Positions 50,994 through 59,094 of a stretch of DNA of 64,000 bases are shown here, one piece after another (position 1 is the first letter of the stretch; each line of letters begins with the position of its first letter). The notes below the pieces were generated by a model that worked only from the letters and a program-made list of their open reading frames with translations, did no database searches and was not told the origin of the DNA. The DNA is taken from NCBI RefSeq assembly GCF_003319175.1, contig NZ_QOHK01000005.1, positions 186,001 through 250,000 of the forward strand, read 5' to 3'. This DNA is from Blastococcus sp. TF02-8. Its GTDB lineage: Bacteria; Actinomycetota; Actinomycetes; Mycobacteriales; Geodermatophilaceae. Both the position numbers and the translations under genes were made by a program.

Positions 50994-51286
50994 TGCTCAG
51001 CCGCCTGCTGCAGCGCGCCGGCGAGTGCGGTGTCGGCGGCCTCGAAGGCCTGCGCGATGCGGTCCAGCGCCTCCACCGCGCCGCCGGCGAACTCGCCGAG
51101 CTTGCCGATGCCGTAGGACCACTCGTCCCCGAACTCGTCCATCCGCCGGGCGAGGGCCGAGGCGCCCATCGCGGAGCCGGTGACCTCCATCATCTCGCGG
51201 GCCGGCTGCGTCATGAGCTCGCAGATGTTCGACAGGTTGGAGCGGACGCGGGTGAGCATCGCGCCGTCGATGTACAGGTCGCTCAC
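50990..51286 (-). CDS. Small WXG100-like protein
   Basis: 98 aa. Helical hairpin with EFGDEWSYGIGKLGEF at the turn (W-x-x-G rather than W-x-G), ending EAADTALAGALQQAAEQ. Similar length to WXG100 proteins; probably pairs with the long substrate encoded next (4-bp overlap). The 86 bp before it contain TTGTCCACA, a DnaA-box-like word at about 51356. Confidence 0.75.
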   Translation of the reverse strand: MSDLYIDGAMLTRVRSNLSNICELMTQPAREMMEVTGSAMGASALARRMDEFGDEWSYGIGKLGEFAGGAVEALDRIAQAFEAADTALAGALQQAAEQ

Positions 51287-51372
51287 ACGGGCCTCCGGGC
51301 TGATATCGAGAATCGCCCGATCACGTTAGCCAGAGCCGGCCGCCCCCTGCCGGAGTTGTCCACAGGGTGCGG

Positions 51373-54300
51373 TCAGCCGGCCGCACCCGTCGCCGGGGGA
51401 GCCGGGATCGCCACGGTGAGCAGTGAGCTGTCGCCCAGGTGGAGCAGACCGCGGCCGGGCTGGACCGGCCCACCCAGGGCACTGCGCGGGACCCTGACAC
51501 CGATCAGGTCGCCGTCGGTGCTGCCCTGCGGCGAGAGCAGCACCCCCTGCCGAGCCTTCTTCGCATCCACCTGCCAGCCCGAGAGCCCCGTGCAGATGCT
51601 GTCGGCGTTCCCGCCCAGGACGAGGCTGCGGCCCGGCACGTAGCCCTTCACCACCTCGCGGAAGACCTCCGACGCCGGGCAGTCCCGCAGCACGTCGCCG
51701 TCGTCCAGGATCAGCACCACCGGACCGGGGTGCGCGGCGAGGAGCTCCTTCCAGCGGTCGGCCGGTGCCGATGCCTCCTCGATGACGTCCAGCACCCCCT
51801 CGCGACCGACGAGCGAGCGCAGCGGTGAGGCCTTGGGAGCGCCGACGACCACCGACGTCCCCTGCCGGAGCAGCGACTCCGCCATCGCCATGAGCACCGA
51901 GCTCTTGCCCGACCGGCCCGGGCCGGCGACGACGAAGCCCGACGACCCGATCAGGTCCGGGCCGACGGCGACCAGTTCGTCGCCACCGACGCCGACCATC
52001 GCGAAGCCCGCGCCGGCCTCGGTGGGACGCAGCTCCCAGGCCGCCTCGAAGGTGATCCGCGAGGGCAGCACGTCGACACGGAAGGGGCGGGCCGAGCGCG
52101 GCACCAGTGCGTCGCGCACGTGTGCGGCCTTGGCGATCTCCGCGATCGCGGCGGCCTGCCCCTGCCCGGACTCGTCCTCGGCCAGCAGCGCCACCTGCGT
52201 CTCGATGGCGCCGTCGACGGTGATCGCCCGCCCGGGCGGCATCTGGTCGGGCACCTGCCGGGCCGGCACACCGATCAGCGGGTAGTCGCCGCGGTCGGCC
52301 AGCCGCATCACCAGCTTGTTGTCGGTCAGCGACGACAGGCGCGCGGTGCCGAGCGACCGGTCACCGGTGATCACGACCGAGATCCCCGCCGAAGCGCCCT
52401 CGCGGACGATCGCCATGAGGATGTCGGTGAGCCGGCCACCGTCGACCTCGCCGAGCGTGGGCGTGTAGCCCTCCCAGCGGTCGAGGAACAGCAGGATGTG
52501 CGGCAGCCGTTCCTCGGCCGCCACCGACCGCCGCTGCTCGGTGATGTCGGCGAAGCCGCTGTCGGCGAGCACCTGCTGGCGGCGCTCCAGCTCGCGCTTG
52601 AGCCGGTCGAGCAGCCGCACGGCGCGCTCGGTCTGGGTGCGGCTGACCACCGCGCCGCACTGGGGCAGGTCGGCCAGCGGCAGCAGGGCCCCGTTGCCGC
52701 AGTCGAGCGCGAACAGGTGGACGTCGCTGGTGGAGCAGCGCGAGCCCAGCGATCCGGCGAGCGTGCGCAGCAGCTGGGACCGGCCGCTCTTCGGCGAGCC
52801 GATGACCAGCAGGTGCCCGTCGGTGGCCGGGTCGAACGCGGCCACCTGCTGCTCCTGCAGCGCCGGGAGGTCGCGCACCCCGTACGGCAGGCGGGCGGCC
52901 GACGCCGCTCCCGCTGCGGGCGCCTCCAGGTCGGACACCAGCACGCGGCTGGGCAGTGCCTCCAGCCACGGGCTCCGCTGGGCCGCGACGTCCTCGGCCA
53001 CGGCCGCCCCGCGCACGGCCTCGACCAGCACGGAGAGGTCGGTGATCTCGACGTCGGACCGGCGGGTGGCAGTCGCCGGCTTCTGCGGAGCGGCGTACCC
53101 GACCTGGTGCCAGCCCAGCGGGACGACGAACGGCACCGCCGCGGCGACCGCACCCTGACCCGGCCGGCGACCACCGATCCGGCCGGCCTGGAAGGGCACC
53201 AGCGCGCCGTGCCCGAGGCGGGCGAAGCCGCGGCCCGGCGCGGACTTCGGGATGCGCGCGGCGTCCGGGGCGTCCAGGACGTCGCTGCTGTCGGCGCCGT
53301 CGGTGACCCGCAGCGAGATGCGCAGGTTGGTGTTGGCCCGGATCTCCGGTGAGACGACGCCGCTGGGCCGCTGGGTGGCCAGGATCAGGTGGATGCCGAG
53401 CGAGCGGCCGCGCTGGGCGACGTTCACCAGGCCGGTGACGAAGTCGGGCAGCTCGCGCGCCATCGAGGCGAACTCGTCGATGACGATGAGCAGGCGGGGC
53501 AGCGGCGGGCGGTCGGGCTCGCGCGCCTGCAGGTCGATGTAGTCGTCGATGTCCTTGACGCCGGCGCGCGCCAGCCAGTGCTCGCGGTACTTCAGCTCCG
53601 CGCCCAGCGAGGTCAGCGCCCGCTCGACGAGGTGGGCGTCGAGGTCGGTGACCATGCCGACCGTGTGCGGCAGCTTCACGCAGTCCTTGAACGCGCTGCC
53701 ACCCTTGTAGTCCACGAGCACGAAGTTCAGCGAGTCGGGCCGGTTGGCCACCGCCAGCGACGCGATCATCGTCTGCAGCAGCTCGGACTTGCCGGCGCCG
53801 GTCGTGCCCGCGACGAGCCCGTGCGGGCCGTCGGTGCGCAGGTCGAGGGTGAACGGGCCGTGCAGGCCGGAGCCGACGACGACCCGCGTCGTCCGCCCCT
53901 CCATCTGCCAGCGCGCGCGGAGGCCGTCGACCGTGGGCGGCTCCATCCCGAGGACGTCGAGCAGCCGCACGCTGTCGGGAAGGACCGCGTCGTCCTCCTC
54001 CAGGCTGACGTCGCGCAGCGGGGCCAGTGCCCGGGCCGCCCGCTCGGCTGCTTCCGCCCCGATCGGCTCGGCGAGCACCGCCGTCACCGGGTCGTGGCCG
54101 CTGCGGCGGACGACCAGCTGTGCCTCCTCGGCGGCGTCGAACACCGCCGTCGCGGTGGCCGCCTCGGGCAGGAACCGCTCCTCCTCGTCGGCGCAGACGG
54201 CGTAGACCCCCACCGCCGGCCCGTCCTGCAGCACCTGGGCCAGACCGGGTGTCGCCCGCAGCGGCCGGAAGCCGTGCACGACGAGGACGTGCGCCGGGAA

Positions 54301-55752
54301 CGACTCGGCGTGCACGCGCCCGCCGCTGCCGGCCGTCGCGTCGCGCCGCGCCTTGATCATCGCCGTCAGCTCCGCCACGCGCGCCGTCACGGTCTCCGGG
54401 TCGTTGCCGATGAAGGCGACCGGCCCCTCGCCGTCGGCCGGCCGGGCGTGCGGCAGCCAGCGGACCCAGTTCCAGTCCTCGCGGTTCCTCGGCGCCAGGA
54501 CGGTGAGCGAGAGGTCGCGGGTCGGGTGGTGCACCGCGAGCTGCAGCACCACCCATCGCAGCAGTCCGGCCAGCGGCTCCGCGGGGCCGGCCAGACCCAC
54601 GACGCCGGCCTCCCGCAGCGGCACGACCACGGGGACGGCCCGCACGATCCGCTGCTCCGGCGGCTCGTCGTGCCCGGTGCGGTCGGTGACCACCACCTGA
54701 GCGGGGAGGTCCGCAGCGCCGAGTCGCAGGTCGAGGGCGTCGGGGTCGGTGCGGCGCCGCTCCCACAGCCGGCGACCGGGCAGGACGGCGGTGAGCAGCG
54801 CCGTGGCCGGGTCGGGGTGGGCGTCGCGACGCCGGACGGTCTCCTCGGCCACCGCCGTCCCGATCCGCTCCTGGGCGCGGGCGAGGTCCTGCTCGTACTG
54901 CTCGCGCGCCTTCCGGTCCTCCCGGGCGGTGTGCCGGCGGTCGGCCACGGTGTTGCTCACCATCATCACCGGGCTGGCGACGGCGAACATGAGGTACATC
55001 GGCGAGCGCATCACCGTCGCCAGCACGATGCCGATGACCAGCGGCGCCAGGATCATGACCAGCGGGAACCGGCGCGGCTCGCGGGACTGCGGCTCCTTGG
55101 GCAGCTGGACGCGCACCTCCCGGGCCGACGGCAGCAGCCGCGGTGCCCGCACGAACGCGCGCGTGCCCGGACCCGCCGGCTCGATGGCGGCGTCGGACAC
55201 CGCGGCCGGGCCGATCACCAGCTGGGTGTCGCCGAGTTGCACCACCTGATCGGGGGCCACCGGCACGCCGTCGTCGTCCTCGGTCACCGGCTCGCCCTCG
55301 AGCGTGGTGCCGTTGGCCGAGCCGAGGTCGCGCAGCGTGGCGCCGTCGGCCCCGACCCGCAGCAGCGCGTGCCGGCGGGACATCGAGCGGTCGGCGAACC
55401 CGAACGCGCTGCTGCGGCCGAGCTCGTGCTCGCCCATCGGCAGCTCGGCGATCAGCCCGGCACTCGGCCCGCTGAGCACCCGCAGCTGCCAGCCCCGGGT
55501 GGGCGGACCGGCCGGCGCGGTCAGCGCCGCGGCCTCCGACAGGTGGACGACGCCGCCGTCGACCAGCGGGCTCTCCCCCACCGGCTGGTCGTCGTCGAGC
55601 CGCTCGCCGTCGAGCCACACGCCGTCGGCGGGAAGCCCCGAGACGCGGGCCAGCTCCGCACACACGCGGCTGACCGGCAGGTCGTCGTCGACGTCGACGG
55701 CGACGTCGAGCAGCGTGCCGTCGACCTGCCCGACGCTCACCTGGACGCGCAC
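51373..55752 (-). CDS. FHA-fused FtsK/SpoIIIE T7SS motor ATPase (EccC/EssC type)
   Basis: 1,459 aa. Order: ubiquitin-like or FHA1-like domain (residues 1-80), FHA domain with GRSSAFGFADRSMSRRHALL (about 100-190), two TMs (about 228-265), then three RecA-like ATPases. Walker A of ATPase 1 is GTTGAGKSE (about 650) with LLIVIDEFASM; ATPase 2 has GSPKSGRSQ (about 987), where Lys of the GK pair is replaced by Arg; ATPase 3 has GPGRSGKSS (about 1279). This is the translocation motor of type VII secretion. The N-terminal FHA resembles Firmicutes EssC more than mycobacterial EccC. The FHA probably binds phospho-Thr made by the kinase encoded upstream. Confidence 0.9.
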   Translation of the reverse strand: MRVQVSVGQVDGTLLDVAVDVDDDLPVSRVCAELARVSGLPADGVWLDGERLDDDQPVGESPLVDGGVVHLSEAAALTAPAGPPTRGWQLRVLSGPSAGLIAELPMGEHELGRSSAFGFADRSMSRRHALLRVGADGATLRDLGSANGTTLEGEPVTEDDDGVPVAPDQVVQLGDTQLVIGPAAVSDAAIEPAGPGTRAFVRAPRLLPSAREVRVQLPKEPQSREPRRFPLVMILAPLVIGIVLATVMRSPMYLMFAVASPVMMVSNTVADRRHTAREDRKAREQYEQDLARAQERIGTAVAEETVRRRDAHPDPATALLTAVLPGRRLWERRRTDPDALDLRLGAADLPAQVVVTDRTGHDEPPEQRIVRAVPVVVPLREAGVVGLAGPAEPLAGLLRWVVLQLAVHHPTRDLSLTVLAPRNREDWNWVRWLPHARPADGEGPVAFIGNDPETVTARVAELTAMIKARRDATAGSGGRVHAESFPAHVLVVHGFRPLRATPGLAQVLQDGPAVGVYAVCADEEERFLPEAATATAVFDAAEEAQLVVRRSGHDPVTAVLAEPIGAEAAERAARALAPLRDVSLEEDDAVLPDSVRLLDVLGMEPPTVDGLRARWQMEGRTTRVVVGSGLHGPFTLDLRTDGPHGLVAGTTGAGKSELLQTMIASLAVANRPDSLNFVLVDYKGGSAFKDCVKLPHTVGMVTDLDAHLVERALTSLGAELKYREHWLARAGVKDIDDYIDLQAREPDRPPLPRLLIVIDEFASMARELPDFVTGLVNVAQRGRSLGIHLILATQRPSGVVSPEIRANTNLRISLRVTDGADSSDVLDAPDAARIPKSAPGRGFARLGHGALVPFQAGRIGGRRPGQGAVAAAVPFVVPLGWHQVGYAAPQKPATATRRSDVEITDLSVLVEAVRGAAVAEDVAAQRSPWLEALPSRVLVSDLEAPAAGAASAARLPYGVRDLPALQEQQVAAFDPATDGHLLVIGSPKSGRSQLLRTLAGSLGSRCSTSDVHLFALDCGNGALLPLADLPQCGAVVSRTQTERAVRLLDRLKRELERRQQVLADSGFADITEQRRSVAAEERLPHILLFLDRWEGYTPTLGEVDGGRLTDILMAIVREGASAGISVVITGDRSLGTARLSSLTDNKLVMRLADRGDYPLIGVPARQVPDQMPPGRAITVDGAIETQVALLAEDESGQGQAAAIAEIAKAAHVRDALVPRSARPFRVDVLPSRITFEAAWELRPTEAGAGFAMVGVGGDELVAVGPDLIGSSGFVVAGPGRSGKSSVLMAMAESLLRQGTSVVVGAPKASPLRSLVGREGVLDVIEEASAPADRWKELLAAHPGPVVLILDDGDVLRDCPASEVFREVVKGYVPGRSLVLGGNADSICTGLSGWQVDAKKARQGVLLSPQGSTDGDLIGVRVPRSALGGPVQPGRGLLHLGDSSLLTVAIPAPPATGAAG

Positions 55753-55769
55753 GGCGCTCCCTCCCGGTC

Positions 55770-57797
55770 TCAGCCCGCGCTGTTCTGCAGCACGTCGAAG
55801 CTGCGGCTGCGGGCCTCGATCTCACCAAGCCGCACCGACACCGTGCAGCCCGAACCCACCGTGTTGGCGTACGGCACCCGGTCGGTGAAGGCCAGCGAGC
55901 CGGTGCAGTCGTCGGTGCGCACCTCGAGGTCGCCGCCGAGCTGCTGCAGCAGGAGCGTCGGCTGGGGGTTGCGGCTGCTGAAGAGCACGGAGATGTTGTC
56001 CGCGGCGTCGGTCCCGCGCCAGACCGGGACGACGACCATGCCGACCGGCGCGCTCACCCGCACCGTGCCGTCGATCTGCACCTCCAGGTCCTCCAGCCGC
56101 TGCGCGGCGTAGACCGGGGTGCCCGTCAGCCCGTCGAGCGCGGCTCCGGTCGACGTGCCGGCACCGACCAGCCGCTCCCGCAGCGCCTGCATGTCGCCGT
56201 CCTCCTCCAGCTCGAACGGCACGGTGTAGCTGGCGGTGACCTCGGCGCCGGCAGGGACGTCGACCGGCACCTCCCATCCGCACGCGGTGACCGGGAGGCC
56301 GGGTGTCACGTCCCGCACGGCGGCGACGTCCCAGGTGACGTCGGGACAGGCCGTGCCGTCCTCGGCGGCGGGGACCGCCTCGAACAGCGGGCCGGGGAGC
56401 GAGGTCTCGGACGACCACGTGACGGTGGTCGTGAGCACGCCCGCCTCCGCGTCGTAGGCGCCCTCCCGGACGACGGTGAGCCCCGACGGGAGCCGCTCGG
56501 TGGGGCCGGAGACGGTCAGCGCGTCCGCGGACGCCGGGCCGCCCCCGCCGCCGCGGGTACCGCTCCGGTCGTCCGGATCACCGGAACCGGCCAGCGCGAC
56601 GACCCCGACGACCGCCGCCACGGCGGCCAGCGAGCCGCCGACGACCAGCCAGGTGCGCCGGTCGCGGAGCCGGCCGGGCGACGCGACCGGCTCCACCTCC
56701 ACCTCCGGCGCCGCGTGCGCCGGAGCCTGCCGTGGCCGCAGCTGGGTCCGGGCCGAGGCCAGCTCGTCGTCGGTGCTCGGCGCGACCCACGGAGCGGCTT
56801 CGCCCGTCGTGGGCGCGGAGAGCTCCGCGGCGGGGCCGGGCGACGCAGCCTTCACGTTCGTGCGCCCGGGGTCGAGCTCGTCGACCGGGCGGTGGCCGAG
56901 GACGCCGAAGGCCGGAGCGGGGCCGGTGCCCGCCGCCTTCCACGACGTCGGCTCGGGGGCCACGGGCAGCGCCGGCAGCCCGTCGAGGGCGGGCAGCAGA
57001 TCGCGCAGCGAGGCAGCGGCGGCCTCCGCGCGGGGCCGCCGGTCGGGCTCCTTGGCGAGGAGCGCCTGCAGCACCGCCGCGAGGGCAGCCGGGATCCCGG
57101 GGACCGGTGGCGGCTCGGCGGTCACGTGCCGGTTGGCCACCGCGTAGCCCGTGCCGCCCCCGGCGAACGGCGGACGGCCGGCCAGCAGCTCGTAGAGGAC
57201 GATCCCCGTGGCGTAGACGTCGGAGGCGGCGCTGACCGTCTCGGCGGTGAAGATCTCCGGCGCCATGTAGTCCGGAGTGCCGAGGACGCCGGTCATGCGG
57301 ACCGTCGTCTCCTGGGCGAGCCGGGCGATGCTGAAGTCACCGAGCCGGACGCCGGGTGGGTCCTCGTCGGTCAGCAGCACGTTGTCGGGCTTGACGTCCC
57401 GGTGCAGCACCCCGCCGGCGTGCGCGGCCGCCAGCGCCTCGAGGACGTCGGCAGTGATCCGGGCGGCCTCCGCGGGCGGCAGCGTCCCCGCGGCGCGGAG
57501 CCGGGCGCGCAGGTCGGCACCCTCGACCAGGTCCATGACGATGGCGAGGTCCTCGCCCTCGACCACCAGGTCGCGGACGCGCACCACGTGGGGGTGCACC
57601 AGGTCCAGCAGGATCGAGCGCTCCTGCACGAACCGGGTGAGGATCTCCGGGTCGCGGGCGAACTCCGGCCGCAGCAGCTTCGCCGCCACCGTCTCGCCGG
57701 TGCGCTGGTCGAGGGCGGCCCACACCTGCCCCATCGCGCCGGACCCGAGCTGCCGCTCGAGGACGTAGCGGCTCCCGAGCGCGCGGGTCGTCTGCAT
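55770..57797 (-). CDS. Transmembrane Ser/Thr protein kinase (PknB-like, DFS variant)
   Basis: 675 aa. N-terminal Hanks kinase: G-loop LGSGAMGQVW, Lys40, Glu59, HRDVKPDN (Asp134), then LGDFSIARL where DFG has become DFS (Ser156), and GTPDYMAPEI. A Pro/Ala-rich linker leads to one TM at about residues 382-404 and an extracellular domain of about 270 aa with Cys pairs. Catalytic residues are present, so it is probably active despite DFS. Located 17 bp before the FHA-ATPase gene, which is its likely target. Confidence 0.9.
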   Translation of the reverse strand: MQTTRALGSRYVLERQLGSGAMGQVWAALDQRTGETVAAKLLRPEFARDPEILTRFVQERSILLDLVHPHVVRVRDLVVEGEDLAIVMDLVEGADLRARLRAAGTLPPAEAARITADVLEALAAAHAGGVLHRDVKPDNVLLTDEDPPGVRLGDFSIARLAQETTVRMTGVLGTPDYMAPEIFTAETVSAASDVYATGIVLYELLAGRPPFAGGGTGYAVANRHVTAEPPPVPGIPAALAAVLQALLAKEPDRRPRAEAAAASLRDLLPALDGLPALPVAPEPTSWKAAGTGPAPAFGVLGHRPVDELDPGRTNVKAASPGPAAELSAPTTGEAAPWVAPSTDDELASARTQLRPRQAPAHAAPEVEVEPVASPGRLRDRRTWLVVGGSLAAVAAVVGVVALAGSGDPDDRSGTRGGGGGPASADALTVSGPTERLPSGLTVVREGAYDAEAGVLTTTVTWSSETSLPGPLFEAVPAAEDGTACPDVTWDVAAVRDVTPGLPVTACGWEVPVDVPAGAEVTASYTVPFELEEDGDMQALRERLVGAGTSTGAALDGLTGTPVYAAQRLEDLEVQIDGTVRVSAPVGMVVVPVWRGTDAADNISVLFSSRNPQPTLLLQQLGGDLEVRTDDCTGSLAFTDRVPYANTVGSGCTVSVRLGEIEARSRSFDVLQNSAG

Positions 57798-57809
57798 GGG
57801 GTGGTCCTA

Positions 57810-59093
57810 TCAGCCCTCGCCGTCGGGCAGGACGAACCAGGAGAGCGCGGGCGCGTCCTGCTCGACCCCCCGCTCGGCACCGCGCGTGGTCGACTGCAGC
57901 ACCGCGACGCCGTCGTCGGGCAGGGCCTGCCGGTCGGCGAAGGCGAGCGCCGGGCCGGCCAGTCCGTCGTCGGCGCCGAGCGAGAGGGTGCGCAGCGCAG
58001 CGAGGACGGCGGACGGCTCGGTGGAACCCGCGCCGGCCGCCGCGGCGGCCAGGGCCACGACCGCGTCGTGGCTGCGGACGTCGGCGGTCGCGGCCCCCAG
58101 GCGGCCGAAGCCGTCGGTGCCCGACAGGGACGGGACGTCGGCGTCCTGCGCGGCGAGGCGGACGGCGTCGAGGAAGCGGACGACGCCCTCGTCCGTGGAG
58201 GAGTCGGTGGCGGCGGGGCCGACGGTGAAGAACTGCCCCGCCGTGGTCGCGCCACCGGCGGAGCCCAGGTCGGTGAGCCGCGCGGCGAAGGCCGGCGACA
58301 GCGCCGGCGGCTCGAGCACGACCGGGGCGGTCGGCACCCGGCCCTGCAGGGCCGCCACGACCTCGGCCGAGGTCTCCGCGGAAGCGGACACGACCACCGA
58401 GTCGGCGGCGCCGTCGACCAGCGGCTGCGCGGCCGCCGCCACCTGGCCGGCCAGGGCGTCACCGGCCGCGATGGTCACCCGGCGGTCGGCCGGAGCGAGG
58501 GCGGCGAGCGCCTCGCCCGTGCCCTCACCGGTGAACGCGACCGGGTTGCGCTGACCGCGGCCGGCCATCATCGCCCCGACGGCGCCGGCGACCTGCTCGT
58601 CGCTGGGCCCGGTCCGCCACGTGGTGTCGGCGGCGACGTCGTCCCGGCTGTCGTAGGGCAGCAGCACCGCGGTGCCCGCCGAGGAGGCGAGGTCCAGCGC
58701 CGGGTCGAGATGCGTGCCGGCGGAGGCGTAGACGATCCCGGCGACCCGCGCGTCCAGCAGCTGCTGGGTCGCGGCGAGCGCACCCTCGGGAGTGCCGCGG
58801 TCGTCGACGACCTGGAGCTGCAGCCGGTCCTCCTCGGTGCCGTCGAGGCGGAACTCCGCGACGCGGGCGCCGGCCGCCGGGGCGGCGAACTCCGCGCCCT
58901 GACCGCGCGCTCCGGAGCCGGTCACGACCAGGCCGACCTTCAGCGGGGCGTCGAGGTTCTGCAGCAGCGCGAGATCGACCGTCGGTGCCGGTGCGGGCTC
59001 GAAGTCCTCGCTGTCCGGGGCCGCCTCGTCCGAGGTGCAGCCACCGGTGAGGACCGTCGCCGCGACGGCCAGGCAGATCAGCGGTCGCCGCAC
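57810..59093 (-). CDS. Binding-protein-like lipoprotein
   Basis: 427 aa from GTG 59093. Lipobox LTGGC (Cys19). The body resembles type-1 periplasmic binding proteins (Leu/Ile/Val type): PLKVGLVVTGSGARGQG, ATQQLLDARVAGIVYASAG, FGRLGAATADVRSHDAVVALA. No ABC permease is nearby, so it probably works as a sensor or an envelope component of the T7SS locus rather than in import. It lies 12 bp before the kinase gene and 1 bp after the previous stop. Confidence 0.8.
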   Translation of the reverse strand: MRRPLICLAVAATVLTGGCTSDEAAPDSEDFEPAPAPTVDLALLQNLDAPLKVGLVVTGSGARGQGAEFAAPAAGARVAEFRLDGTEEDRLQLQVVDDRGTPEGALAATQQLLDARVAGIVYASAGTHLDPALDLASSAGTAVLLPYDSRDDVAADTTWRTGPSDEQVAGAVGAMMAGRGQRNPVAFTGEGTGEALAALAPADRRVTIAAGDALAGQVAAAAQPLVDGAADSVVVSASAETSAEVVAALQGRVPTAPVVLEPPALSPAFAARLTDLGSAGGATTAGQFFTVGPAATDSSTDEGVVRFLDAVRLAAQDADVPSLSGTDGFGRLGAATADVRSHDAVVALAAAAAGAGSTEPSAVLAALRTLSLGADDGLAGPALAFADRQALPDDGVAVLQSTTRGAERGVEQDAPALSWFVLPDGEG

Positions 59094-59094
59094 G

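Noticed and set aside
53389-56112. 907-codon plus-strand frame
   Set aside because: Antisense to the FHA-FtsK motor, whose three Walker motifs are clear; no recognisable domain on the plus strand.
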